This document shows, one piece after another, positions 34,811 through 42,703 of a DNA stretch of 64,000 bases. The notes under the pieces were generated by a model that saw only the letters and a list, made by a program, of their open reading frames with translations, did no database searches and was not told where the DNA came from. Position numbers and translations under genes: made by a program. Source of the DNA: JADJYF01 sp965278995 (GTDB lineage: Bacteria > Pseudomonadota > Gammaproteobacteria > Ga0077536); assembly GCA_965278995.1 (NCBI GenBank), contig OZ257136.1, positions 3,968,001 to 4,032,000 on the forward strand, read 5' to 3'. Numbering within the stretch: the stretch's first letter is position 1; every line of letters begins with the position of its first letter.

Positions 34811-35467
34811 GTCCGCGCGCCCTTGCTGCCGAAGGACGACATGCGTGGCCTTTTCCGATGCTACGAATTCAATGCATTCGTATCCCAGAGCCCGCAAGTC
34901 AACTCCTTCGAATAGCCGTTCGCCTCCGCCGAGCAGGACGGGCGCGATAGCAATGTGAAGTTCATCAATGAGGCTCGCGCGAAGGTACTGCTGTATGACG
35001 TTTGGCCCACCGCCGACGCGCACGTCCATTCCGCTGGCCGCCTCGCGTGCCTTCTCAAGCGCGTCGTGAATCCCGCCCGTGACGAAATGGAACGTGGTGT
35101 CCCCTTCCATCTCAATGGGTGGACGAAAATGATGCGTCATGATGAAGACCGGAACGTGATACGGTGGATTGTCTCCCCACCAGCCTTTCCAGTTCATGTC
35201 CGGCCAGGGTCCACGTAGGGGGCTGAACATGTTTCTCCCGAGGATCCAGGCCCCAACTTTTGCAAATCCACGAGCGGCGAAGTTATCGTCAACTCCAGTC
35301 GTGCCGCTATCCTTCCCGAACAAGGCCCGCTGGAGCGTGCGTGTTGGAAATAACCACTGGTGCAGATCCGTCCCACCAATACCCAGCGGATTGTTGATGT
35401 CTTGATTGGGTCCTGCTCCGTATCCGTCGAGCGAGATGGTAAAGCTATCAACGCGAACTCGTGACAT
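34805..35467 (-). CDS. dihydrofolate reductase / RibD C-terminal domain family protein
   Basis: 220 residues. RVDSFTISLDGYGAGP at the start, GAWILGRNMFSP in the middle and the NADPH-binding VRVGGGPNVIQQYLRASLID are characteristic of the stand-alone RibD-C/DfrA-like reductases common in soil bacteria. It stops inside the attC at 34743-34810. The physiological substrate is unknown; true folate reductase activity is unlikely for this branch. Confidence 0.85.
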   Translation of the reverse strand: MSRVRVDSFTISLDGYGAGPNQDINNPLGIGGTDLHQWLFPTRTLQRALFGKDSGTTGVDDNFAARGFAKVGAWILGRNMFSPLRGPWPDMNWKGWWGDNPPYHVPVFIMTHHFRPPIEMEGDTTFHFVTGGIHDALEKAREAASGMDVRVGGGPNVIQQYLRASLIDELHIAIAPVLLGGGERLFEGVDLRALGYECIEFVASEKATHVVLRQQGRADA

Positions 35468-35486
35468 CTTATGTCTCCGGTTGGAC

Positions 35487-35555
35487 GCCTAAAGCGCCGA
35501 TGAGCGGCGGTGAGGCGCGTAGCACGAAAGCGCCCGCTCCATTGGCTGGTCAAGC
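35487..35555 (-). repeat. attC, slightly degenerate
   Basis: gcctaaa / gtcaagc ends; arms gatgagcggcggtg and gcgcccgctccatt; loop gcgtagca. Confidence 0.8.
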
Positions 35556-36026
35556 GGCGTTCGTACCCTTTGGAAGTTTCGGTAGTCCGTCGTTGAGCAG
35601 TGAAAGATCCATTAGACTCTCCTCACAGTGCATATGCATTTGCGGCGCCCAACGTTCGGTTCGCGCCAATAACTGATCATCAAACAACGACGGGAATATT
35701 CCGGTTACTGAAACTTGTTGCCCGTTGAACGGGCCTTCAAACGAATTAAAGACCCTTGTCCCACAGTTTTCGCAGAAATATCTCCGAAGGTGTTCTCGTG
35801 TTAGTTCAGAACGTGTATACCACTTAAGCCTCTCATGGCCCTTGGTAATTCCGAAATCAGATTTCAGTATCCAGGCCACTTCATATATCGGTGCGGCGTG
35901 AGCTTGTCGGCAGCCAATACAATGACAGTACCCCGACAAGAGCGGACGGACGTTGCCAGGAATCAGAAAGCGTAAGTCGCCGCAATAACAGCCTCCAAAT
36001 ACTTCCTTATCGTGTTCTATTGCCAT
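35550..36026 (-). CDS. GFA-family zinc protein
   Basis: 158 residues. Zinc ligands in GGCYCGDLRF, SGYCHCIGCRQAHAAP and RYFCENCGTRVF. A second, divergent member of the family at 28037-28492. Its stop overlaps the R'' end of the attC, so it is cargo of that cassette. Confidence 0.85.
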   Translation of the reverse strand: MAIEHDKEVFGGCYCGDLRFLIPGNVRPLLSGYCHCIGCRQAHAAPIYEVAWILKSDFGITKGHERLKWYTRSELTREHLRRYFCENCGTRVFNSFEGPFNGQQVSVTGIFPSLFDDQLLARTERWAPQMHMHCEESLMDLSLLNDGLPKLPKGTNAA

Positions 36027-36154
36027 GGGTATCTCATTATCGGTAACTCGGTGAAGTACACGTTGCCAGTAATCGTGGGAATCAAATATCCACCTCGAAG
36101 CAGAAATGGACCCATGAAACTGGACAGCGCCGTAAGTGAAATCTTCATAGGATT

Positions 36155-37000
36155 TCAGGCCGCCAGTTTAGCGGCGGCCTGTTCAAAGTACACCGCATCC
36201 GGGGTGCGTCGGTCCAGCGCGCTGTGACGGCGCTTGCTGTTATAGAACACGAAGTATCGAGCCAGTCCGTCGCGCAGAGCAGCTGGCGTCTCGTAGGCAT
36301 GCAGATAGACATTCTCGTACTTGACGCTGCGCCACAGCCGTTCGACGAACACGTTATCCACCCAACGACCCTTGCCGTCCATGCTGATCTCGACACCGCG
36401 ACTCTTGAGCACGTCCGTGAAGGCCTCAGAGGTGAACTGCGCACCCTGGTCAGTGTTGAACATCTGTGGCGCCCCATAGCGCTGCAAGGCCTCTTCCAGG
36501 GCATCGATACAGAACGCCGTGTCCAGCGTGTTCGACAGTCGCCACGATAGCACCCGGCGCGAGTACCAATCGATGATCGCGACCAGGTACATGAACCCCT
36601 TCGCCATCGGGATATAGGTGATGTCCGTCGCCCAGACGTGGTTCGCACGCTCGATTGGCAAGTCTCGCAGCAGGTACGGGTAGATCTTGTGCCCCTTGCC
36701 AGGTTGGCTGGTTCGCCGCTGCGGGTACAGCGCCTGTAGATCCATCAACCGCATCAGTCGCTGGACTCGCTTGCGGTTGACCACATGCCCTCGGTCCTCC
36801 AATTCATCGCAGAGCCGTCGGCTGCCATAGAACGGATACTGCAAGTGGATCTCGTCGATAAGCCGCATCAATGCCAGATCATGCGTCGATACCGCTGTCG
36901 GTTGGTAGTACGCCGTCGAACGCGGCACCGCGAGCAATTGGCAGCGCCGCGCCTTGGGCAACGGATGTTCCATTTGGATCTTTTCCCGGCGCTCGCTCAT
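36155..37000 (-). CDS. IS3-family transposase, OrfB
   Basis: 281 residues with an rve DDE core: WATDITYIPMAKGFMYLVAI (first Asp), FNTDQGAQFTS (second Asp) and WVDNVFVERLWRSVKYE (Glu). The N-terminal HTH_21-like part (FYGSRRLCDELEDRGHVVNR) is present. Its ATG overlaps the OrfA stop by 4 bp. Confidence 0.93.
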   Translation of the reverse strand: MSERREKIQMEHPLPKARRCQLLAVPRSTAYYQPTAVSTHDLALMRLIDEIHLQYPFYGSRRLCDELEDRGHVVNRKRVQRLMRLMDLQALYPQRRTSQPGKGHKIYPYLLRDLPIERANHVWATDITYIPMAKGFMYLVAIIDWYSRRVLSWRLSNTLDTAFCIDALEEALQRYGAPQMFNTDQGAQFTSEAFTDVLKSRGVEISMDGKGRWVDNVFVERLWRSVKYENVYLHAYETPAALRDGLARYFVFYNSKRRHSALDRRTPDAVYFEQAAAKLAA

Positions 37001-37287
37001 CGGTCGCGCCCGAGCACTTTGGCTAAAAAATCGTTCTCCATCGCCAACCGGCCGATCTTCGCGTGGAGCTTCTCTACCTCCTGCTCTTGATGCCCGGCCT
37101 CAACGGCGTGGCCACCAAACACATCTTCGGCGCCTTCGGTTAGGCGCTTCTTCCAGTCCTGGATCTGATTGGGGTGAACATCGAATTGCTCAGCCAATTC
37201 AGCCAGCGTGCGCTCGCCTTTCAAGGCCGCCAGCGCCACCTTGGCTTTGAATGCTGAGGAATGATTGCGTCGCTTTCTCTTGGTCAT
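36997..37287 (-). CDS. IS3-family transposase, OrfA
   Basis: 96 residues from the ATG at 37287. Basic start (MTKRKRRNHSSAFKAKVALA), an HTH (TLAELAEQFDVHPNQIQDWK) and a leucine-zipper-like C-terminus (VEKLHAKIGRLAMENDFLAK). Confidence 0.92.
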   Translation of the reverse strand: MTKRKRRNHSSAFKAKVALAALKGERTLAELAEQFDVHPNQIQDWKKRLTEGAEDVFGGHAVEAGHQEQEVEKLHAKIGRLAMENDFLAKVLGRDR

Positions 37288-37342
37288 CTTCTGCTCCTTC
37301 TCGCATGAGAATAGTAAGGCAGAAGATTTCACTTAACAGAAC

Positions 37343-37591
37343 CTAATACCTGCCCAGCTGGACGGGTCCACCTCTTAGAACGACTACGGATATGGGAAGT
37401 GTGGCAGGGTTTTGATCGAACTCAAGATTCTGGTCGGCCGTTAGAAAAGCGTCGAATCGTTCTGCCGCCAGAGCTAGCAATTTGCCATTCTTAACACCAG
37501 ACCAACCCTCTATTTTTACAGTCGATACGCGATGGCCTGTGATCAACTGAGCCAAATCGCGTGGTAACGACTCATCAAGCAGGATGCGCAT
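37343..37591 (-). pseudogene. DUF5615 PIN-like toxin, 3' end cut by IS3
   Basis: From the ATG at 37591: MRILLDESLPRDLAQLITGH, then WSGVKNGKLLALAAERFDAF and LTADQNLEF, the standard start of DUF5615 PIN-like proteins with their acidic active-site residues. Homology stops near VVVLR, where the IS3 end begins, and the last residues are encoded by IS DNA. About 25-30 C-terminal residues are lost, so activity is doubtful. Confidence 0.8.
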
Positions 37592-37793
37592 CAGTAGCCA
37601 CGGCTTCGCGGGCCTTTTCAAGTACAGCTATCGCCATTTCCCGCGTTACTGTCGGAAACTGATCGAGAAACGCATCCAACGGATCACCTTCTTCCAGGTA
37701 ATCGAACAGGTTCTGGATCGGTACGCGGGTCCCCGCAAACACAGGCGCTCCGCTTTGGATTTCTGGGTCAATTACTACGATAGGAGCTTCCAT
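37575..37793 (-). CDS. DUF433 antitoxin
   Basis: 72 residues. IQSGAPVFAGTRVPIQNLFD then YLEEGDPLDAFLDQFPTVTR is the DUF433 helix-turn-helix pattern, the partner of DUF5615 PIN-like toxins. It overlaps the toxin start by 17 bp. It probably represses the pair and blocks the toxin. Confidence 0.85.
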   Translation of the reverse strand: MEAPIVVIDPEIQSGAPVFAGTRVPIQNLFDYLEEGDPLDAFLDQFPTVTREMAIAVLEKAREAVATDAHPA

Positions 37794-37854
37794 GACGTCT
37801 TCATCTTCACCGTGCTGCCTGTGCTAAGTGTAGCGCCAGAAGACTCTCGTTGAC

Positions 37855-37861
37855 ACCTAAC
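37855..37861 (-). repeat. attC R' box left of IS1182 copy 1
   Basis: acctaac, cut from the rest of its attC (39640-39704) by the IS. The AAC is duplicated on the other side. Confidence 0.85.
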
Positions 37862-39639
37862 GAGGGTGTAGAAAAACTCGCTGGATGCGAGTCATCGCAG
37901 GGAACTCAGGCGTACCGCGACGATCTGTGTGATATCGATCGGACAACACACAGGAGATGGGGTGATGGCGCGGTACTACGACGTCGACGCAGATCTGCGG
38001 TTCGTCGCCCTCGACCTCGCCGAGCAGTTGCGGCCCGGGACATTTGAGCATGCGCTGAGTCACCTTATCGACCACGAACTCGACCTCTCGCATTTCGATG
38101 CTCGTTATCGTAACGACGAGACCGGTGCGCCGGCCTATCCGCCCACCATGCTGTTGAAGGTCGTCCTGTTCGGTTACTCGCAGGGACTCCTCGGCAGCCG
38201 ACCTATCGCGCGTGCCTGTGTCCGCGACGCGACCTTCATTGCGCTGAGCGGCGACAGCCAACCGCACTTCACCACCATCGCGCATTTCGTCAGCACCCTC
38301 GGCGATGACATCGCCACCGTGTTCGGCGCCGTGCTCGCCATCTGCCAGCGGCAGGGTCTCATCGGCAGCGAATTATTCGCCATCGATGGCGTGAAACTAC
38401 CGAGTAACGCATCCAAGCACAAGAGTGGTACGCGGGCGGACTTCGAGCACCAGGCAAGCAAACTCGAAACGACTGCGAAAGCGTTGCTGCTCCGCCATCA
38501 GACGGTCGACGGCGAGTGCGTCGAGACCGACGATATCCAGCGCACGGCACGCCAGCTCGAACAGCTTCAGCGCGACGCCGGCGAACTACGCGAGTGGCTG
38601 GCCGCCAATCCTGAGGACCGCCGTGGCGCCAGCGGCAATGTCGTCAAGAGTAATCGGACTGATAATGAAAGCGCGAAGATGGGCACCGAGAAGGGTGTCA
38701 TCCAGGGTTACACCGGGGTCGCTGCAGTCGATGCTAAACACCAAATCATTGTGGCTGCCGAGGCCTACGGCACGGGTTCAGAGCAATCGCTTCTGATCCC
38801 GATGGTCGAGGCGACCGCGCCTTATCGCCATGACCAGACCCTCATCACGGCCGACGCCGGCTATTACAGCAAAGACAGCTTGGTCGCACTCGAGGCCATG
38901 AACGTCAACGCCCTGATTGCCGACAACCAGATGCGCAAGCGCGACGAGCGCTTCGAAGGGCAGGCCCGACATCAGACCAAACCCGACCCGCTTTACGATA
39001 AGTCCGGCAAGCCGAAGAAGCCACCCTGCTACACGCCGTCCGACTTCGCGCATGACCCGGTAGCCGGCACCTGCATGTGCCCGGCGGGGAAGTCACTTTA
39101 CCGGCATGGTTCGAACTGTCGCATCAATGGTCGAGAAGCCGTTCGCTTCCAAGGGGCAAAGCGCGATTGTGTCCCGTGTACGCACCGCGACCGTTGTCTG
39201 CGCACACCCGACAGGACGCATACCCGGCAAGTCGCGTTCTTTAATGACAAGAACCCGACACTCGCGAACCGGCTCGCCATGCGAATGCGCGAACGGATGG
39301 ACAGTGACGATGGACGCAAGCAATACGGGCAGCGCTTCGCCACAGTCGAGCCGGTATTCGGCAACCTGAGACACAACAAACGACTCAATCGATTCACGCT
39401 ACGCAGCAAGCGCAAGGTTAACGGGCAATGGTTGCTGTTCAGTCTCGTGCAGAACATCGAGAAGCTGGCGCACTTGGTATACGTACATTAGCGGGAACGA
39501 GCGAGTCCATGCGCATGAACCGCTGTTAATCACCGATCGCACGAAACGCATACAAAGTTATGGCGACACCTGCCCGAGCACGACCTGCAGATCGGCGGAC
39601 CGATACCCACGCCATGAAATAGAGTTTTTCTACACCCTC
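37862..39639 (+). mobile_element. IS1182-like element, copy 1, inserted in an attC
   Basis: 1,778 bp with perfect 18-bp terminal repeats GAGGGTGTAGAAAAACTC. The flanks are ...cctAAC and AACgtgccgatgag, so the target was the R' core of an attC and the duplication is the 3-bp AAC. It is the most diverged of the three copies, with a handful of coding differences in the transposase. Confidence 0.9.
37965..39491 (+). CDS. IS1182-like transposase (copy 1)
   Basis: 508 residues from the ATG at 37965 (aggag ribosome site). The N-terminal DUF772 part contains YRNDETGAPAYPPTMLLKVV, then FGYSQGLLGSRPIARAC. The DDE core has FAIDGVKLPSNASK, ITADAGYYSKDSL and the Glu in TVEPVFGNLRHNKR. A Cys cluster (CMCPAG, CVPCTHRDRC) precedes the last part, as in many IS1182 proteins. 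Intact. Confidence 0.9.
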   Translation: MARYYDVDADLRFVALDLAEQLRPGTFEHALSHLIDHELDLSHFDARYRNDETGAPAYPPTMLLKVVLFGYSQGLLGSRPIARACVRDATFIALSGDSQPHFTTIAHFVSTLGDDIATVFGAVLAICQRQGLIGSELFAIDGVKLPSNASKHKSGTRADFEHQASKLETTAKALLLRHQTVDGECVETDDIQRTARQLEQLQRDAGELREWLAANPEDRRGASGNVVKSNRTDNESAKMGTEKGVIQGYTGVAAVDAKHQIIVAAEAYGTGSEQSLLIPMVEATAPYRHDQTLITADAGYYSKDSLVALEAMNVNALIADNQMRKRDERFEGQARHQTKPDPLYDKSGKPKKPPCYTPSDFAHDPVAGTCMCPAGKSLYRHGSNCRINGREAVRFQGAKRDCVPCTHRDRCLRTPDRTHTRQVAFFNDKNPTLANRLAMRMRERMDSDDGRKQYGQRFATVEPVFGNLRHNKRLNRFTLRSKRKVNGQWLLFSLVQNIEKLAHLVYVH

Positions 39640-39704
39640 AACGTGCCGATGAGCGGCACCGGAGTGCGTAGCACGGAGGTGTCCGCTCGATTGGCTGGTT
39701 AGGG
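39640..39704 (-). repeat. attC remainder right of IS1182 copy 1
   Basis: aacgtgccgatgagcggcac ... gttaggg; loop tgcgtagca. With 37855-37861 it makes one interrupted site. Confidence 0.88.
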
Positions 39705-39726
39705 CCCATCTCGTTCGATGAGGACT

Positions 39727-39954
39727 TTACTGAATGAGCAGCCACAGTGCGCCGCCAAAAATTGCGCAAACGAATGTAAAGCTGATCATAAATGTAAATA
39801 TCTCACCGCTTACTGTCCACCTAGACATTTTCCGCCAACGGTTGTGGACTTTTTCTCGATACCGCGGGGATAAGATATATCGCCATCCCGCTAGTCCTTC
39901 AATGGTGTGTCCGATTACTTCAACAATGGCGCTGATGGCTTCCAGCATCGACAT
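39727..39954 (-). CDS. small membrane protein (cassette)
   Basis: 75 residues from an ATG. An amphipathic N-terminal part (LEAISAIVEVIGHTIEGLAG), a basic middle (RYREKVHNRWRKMSR) and a C-terminal transmembrane helix (FMISFTFVCAIFGGALWLLI). Unknown function. Between it and the next attC are about 165 bp without a gene. Confidence 0.6.
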   Translation of the reverse strand: MSMLEAISAIVEVIGHTIEGLAGWRYILSPRYREKVHNRWRKMSRWTVSGEIFTFMISFTFVCAIFGGALWLLIQ

Positions 39955-40121
39955 TGATTAATCGTTTTGGGTCAGCTGCCGAGGATTTGCGTAATTTGAC
40001 GACGGCAAAAAACGACGAAGCATTGCAACATGTAGCCTGAGGTCTGCATCTGTTACCCGCGACGCAAGATGCCGCAGCCGTTCGCGGCAGATTATTCGGT
40101 AGCCGTTGCTTTTCATATGGG

Positions 40122-40190
40122 CCCTAACGTGCCGATGAGCGGCGTTGGAGTGCGAAGCACGGAAACGTCCGCTCGATTGGCTGGTTAGGC
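40122..40190 (-). repeat. attC
   Basis: ccctaac / gttaggc; loop tgcgaagca. Its left 7-mer pairs with gttaggg at 39698. Confidence 0.93.
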
Positions 40191-40652
40191 GCCCGCGCGA
40201 TCTTCATCGTTTACCACCCACCGCATCTGACCTGAGTTCGTCCGATCTACGAAAAGATGATGATTCTGACTTTCAATTGCCTCCATGGCCGCGCTCGCAT
40301 CTTCGACGGTCTGCAGAACATCGTGATCCATGAGTCTATTGAGCGCGAATAGCGCATCCCTCCGAAGTGAATACGCGACCAAAGCACAGGCTCTATAACG
40401 TACGATGGTAGCGCGATCGTTTAGCGCCTCTAAGCCCAAAAGAAACGCATCCTCTGAGATCCTGGCAAATCTGATGGAGTGAAACACCAATGAAACTCGA
40501 CCCTGCCACCGAGAAAACACCGGATAGGCTTCGCGGAGATAGGGTACCACCTCGACACCAAGATGCCGCAGCTTCAACCATGCCTTCTCCTCTTCGGCAA
40601 CGGTCTTGCTGTTTAGATCTTTTACAGCCGTTCGAATCTCGGCAGGCGACAT
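40185..40652 (-). CDS. HEAT-like repeat protein (cassette)
   Basis: 155 residues from the ATG at 40652, 8 bp from the attC. Helical, with units such as AWLKLRHLGVEVVPYLREAY and then AFLLGLEALNDRATIVRYRA, which suggest two or three HEAT-like repeats. The stop is in the R'' box. No catalytic motif; possibly a protein-binding scaffold. Confidence 0.65.
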   Translation of the reverse strand: MSPAEIRTAVKDLNSKTVAEEEKAWLKLRHLGVEVVPYLREAYPVFSRWQGRVSLVFHSIRFARISEDAFLLGLEALNDRATIVRYRACALVAYSLRRDALFALNRLMDHDVLQTVEDASAAMEAIESQNHHLFVDRTNSGQMRWVVNDEDRAGA

Positions 40653-40659
40653 CACGGGC

Positions 40660-40728
40660 GCCTAACGTGCCGATGAGCGGCGTTGGAGTGCGAAGCACGG
40701 AAACGTCCGCTCGATTGGCTTGTTAGGT
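40660..40728 (-). repeat. attC
   Basis: gcctaac / gttaggt; loop tgcgaagca; cttg before the right box. Confidence 0.93.
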
Positions 40729-40750
40729 GGCAGCACCTGCTTTATTATTA

Positions 40751-40778
40751 TGTGTATACTCATGTAATATCCTACACA
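40751..40778 (+). promoter_or_regulatory. vapBC promoter/operator candidate
   Basis: tgtgta and tacaca form an inverted repeat over 28 bp and enclose tatact, a good -10 box. It lies 12 bp upstream of the vapB start. Own promoters are common in cassettes with toxin-antitoxin pairs. Confidence 0.5.
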
Positions 40779-40790
40779 CGGCTCACCGCT

Positions 40791-40985
40791 ATGCGTACCA
40801 ACATCGTTATCGACGACAAGCTAATTGCCGAGGCAATTAAGGTTACTGGCGCCGCCACCAAGAAGGAAGCGGTTGAGTTGGGCCTTAAGGCGCTGATTCA
40901 GCTTAAACGCCAGGAGCAAATCCGCGGCCTCCGGGGGAAGCTCAAATGGAAGGGTGATCTAGAGCGGATGCGACTCGACGCATGA
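40791..40985 (+). CDS. vapB: VapB-type antitoxin
   Basis: 64 residues: MRTNIVIDDKLIAEAIKVTG, then KKEAVELGLKALIQL, a ribbon-helix-helix VapB (VapB_antitoxin family), and a C-terminal tail that would fill the VapC groove (GKLKWKGDLERMRLD). Encoded on the plus strand, against the array direction. Confidence 0.9.
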   Translation: MRTNIVIDDKLIAEAIKVTGAATKKEAVELGLKALIQLKRQEQIRGLRGKLKWKGDLERMRLDA

Positions 40986-41383
40986 TCCTTGTCGATTCGA
41001 GCGTCTGGGTGGATTATTTCAATGGTGTCCGCTCGAGGGAGACGGACTTTCTCGATTCGACTCTCGGTATTGAGCCCGTTGCTATAGGCGACCTGATCCT
41101 AACCGAGGTACTTCAAGGCTTCCGTTCCGATCCAGACTACCAGACTGCAAAGTCACTGCTTCTCGGACTCACGTTCTTCGATCTTTTGGGCAAGGACCTA
41201 GCGGTTACAGCCGCCGACAATTATAGATCGCTCCGCCGTCGGGGTGTCACTGTCAGGAAGACGGTGGACTGCATCATCGCCACCTTCTGTATCGAGCGCA
41301 GCCTCCCACTTCTCTACACGGACCGAGACTTCGAGCCTTTCGCCAAGAGTCTCGGATTGGTATCCGCTCTCCCTGCCACCTAA
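40982..41383 (+). CDS. vapC: VapC-type PIN ribonuclease toxin
   Basis: 133 residues, overlapping vapB by 4 bp. PIN acidic residues in ILVDSSVWVDYFNG, LILTEVLQGFRSD, VDCIIATFCIERSLPLLYTD and DRDFEPFAKSLGL. Looks intact. VapC toxins cleave tRNA or rRNA. Confidence 0.92.
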   Translation: MILVDSSVWVDYFNGVRSRETDFLDSTLGIEPVAIGDLILTEVLQGFRSDPDYQTAKSLLLGLTFFDLLGKDLAVTAADNYRSLRRRGVTVRKTVDCIIATFCIERSLPLLYTDRDFEPFAKSLGLVSALPAT

Positions 41384-41446
41384 CGTGCCGATGAGCGGCG
41401 TTGGAGCGCGAAGCGCGGAAACGTCCGCTCGATTGGCTTGTTAGAT
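41378..41446 (-). repeat. attC
   Basis: acctaac / gttagat; loop gcgcgaagcgc (both pair bases changed together compared with tgcgaagca). Confidence 0.93.
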
Positions 41447-41644
41447 TGCGCCTTGCTTATGCGCAACATACTCTCGAAGTGCCTTGTTTACCGATGCCGA
41501 GTCCGGAAACAGTTTATGCAGGTCTGAGTCAATGAGAACGACATTGCTCCCTTCGCGATACTGCTTAGTATATTTTCCACGGATCCCTGACTTGATGAAT
41601 TCTTCGGGATACTCTTGGCGCAGGTCATCGGTTTCACTGTTCAT
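41441..41644 (-). CDS. BrnA-like antitoxin (second gene of brnTA pair)
   Basis: 67 residues. It lacks a well-known fold motif but has the position and size of BrnA: it follows brnT with an 11-bp overlap. SDLHKLFPDSASVNKALREY may be the DNA-binding part. The stop is in the R'' box. Confidence 0.65.
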   Translation of the reverse strand: MNSETDDLRQEYPEEFIKSGIRGKYTKQYREGSNVVLIDSDLHKLFPDSASVNKALREYVAHKQGAI

Positions 41645-41903
41645 AGGCTTTACGCTCGCGAGGCGTCAATTCTCGTGCAGATATTAATCGGATCCTTTCG
41701 TCACGCTCAGTATAGGACACAACCAAGTGTTTGCCCGAGTCCGATAGGCCAAATATCAAGTATCGATACTCTCCCTCGGAATGATCGGGGTCCGCTACGG
41801 TCGAGGATAAGTCGTCATTAAACACACCAAGCGCCTCGAGGAAGGTCACGCCATGCTTCCGCTCATTCTCGAGGGCTTTGTCCGGATCCCACCGAAACTC
41901 CAT
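41634..41903 (-). CDS. brnT: BrnT-family RNase toxin
   Basis: 89 residues: EFRWDPDKALENERKHGVTF, then YRYLIFGLSDSGKHLVVSYT and IRLISARELTPRERKAYE, all standard BrnT text including the R-I-SAR-T-ER end. A type II toxin that cleaves RNA. Confidence 0.92.
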   Translation of the reverse strand: MEFRWDPDKALENERKHGVTFLEALGVFNDDLSSTVADPDHSEGEYRYLIFGLSDSGKHLVVSYTERDERIRLISARELTPRERKAYEQ

Positions 41904-41919
41904 TCCGAGTCCTCAAGCA

Positions 41920-41988
41920 ATCTAACGTGCCGATGAGCGGCGTTGGAGCGCGAAGCGCGGAAACGTCCGCTCGATTGGCTGGTTATAC
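41920..41988 (-). repeat. attC
   Basis: atctaac / gttatac; loop gcgcgaagcgc. The rare gttatac is matched by gtataac at 42634. Confidence 0.93.
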
Positions 41989-42630
41989 GGCATACGCCCA
42001 CTCTGCTTTATCTGGTAACGAAGCCGGCCCGAATAGGAAATGAAGCACACGCCTCGCATTTCTCTTGAGCTTGGAAGAAGCATGCAATATGAGTGGCCGC
42101 ATGACTAGCGCACCGCCCATACCGACAAGACACAGGACCCGCGCACCAGCTTTAACATTGCCAATGTGAGAGCCAGGGATAACCTGCAGCGGGGAGTTCA
42201 ACTCTGTATTGTCTTCCAGGTGAACTCGGACGATAACCAGGCATTCGAGTACTGCAGCTGGTGGTTGCGTATATAGCACCCCTTCTTTCTCGGACCACCC
42301 AGCCCACCCCGCAGCCTTAATACGACGGGCTACTGGAATAGAACGGTCTCGATGTAGAGCGACCAGCCAGTTGCGGTCGGCAGTTTTCTCGAAATAGGTG
42401 CACTGGACGGCGACGGCGGCCTGAGGCAGTAGGGGACCGATAGTAGAGCTGTGCTTTATGCGTTGAGCTGGCAGAGCGCACCACTCAATGCCAAGGAGGT
42501 TTCGAGTCCCCGCGCTTTCGATCGCGAGAGCCGATAGCTGGAGCTCTATATTCGAGACATCGCATTCTTCGATCAATTGATCGACGACGACGTATCCGTT
42601 TCTCTCAAAGTCTTCGGGAATGATCTTCAT
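41983..42630 (-). CDS. phytanoyl-CoA dioxygenase (PhyH)-like protein
   Basis: 215 residues from the ATG at 42630. N-terminal DFERNGYVVVDQLIEECDV, the iron ligands LHRDRSIP (HxD) and a distal His in LQVIPGSHIGN or RPLILHASSKL, with the 2-oxoglutarate Arg nearby. A non-haem Fe(II) dioxygenase; the substrate is unknown. The frame also reads upstream through the attC, which is not thought to be translated. Confidence 0.8.
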   Translation of the reverse strand: MKIIPEDFERNGYVVVDQLIEECDVSNIELQLSALAIESAGTRNLLGIEWCALPAQRIKHSSTIGPLLPQAAVAVQCTYFEKTADRNWLVALHRDRSIPVARRIKAAGWAGWSEKEGVLYTQPPAAVLECLVIVRVHLEDNTELNSPLQVIPGSHIGNVKAGARVLCLVGMGGALVMRPLILHASSKLKRNARRVLHFLFGPASLPDKAEWAYAV

Positions 42631-42633
42631 GCC

Positions 42634-42702
42634 GTATAACGTGCCGATGAGCGGCGTTGGAGTGCGAAGCACGGAAACGTCCGCTCGATTGGCTTGTTAG
42701 AC
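42634..42702 (-). repeat. attC
   Basis: gtataac / gttagac; loop tgcgaagca. Confidence 0.93.
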
Positions 42703-42703
42703 C

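Larger units (their letters stand above)
36107..37370. mobile_element. IS3-family insertion sequence
   Basis: 1,264 bp between tggaccc (36107) and gggtcca (ending 37370), with a shared internal block taagtgaaatcttc near both ends. No target duplication: the left flank ends gcagaaa and the right flank starts cctctta. One side cuts the PIN-like toxin gene, and its 3' part is absent from the other side, so a deletion accompanied or followed the insertion. Confidence 0.8.

Noticed and set aside
37929..37964. Upstream extension of the IS1182-like transposase (GTG, 12 extra residues)
   Set aside because: The ATG at 37965 has a good aggag ribosome site at the right distance; the extension has none.
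40683..40790. Plus-strand frames starting MECEARKRPLDWLV
   Set aside because: Also translated attC; the VapB start is the ATG at 40791.
42631..42672. Cassette frames starting with MLRTPTPLIGTL
   Set aside because: This peptide is a translation of attC and appears before many unrelated genes; internal starts after the R' box were used instead.
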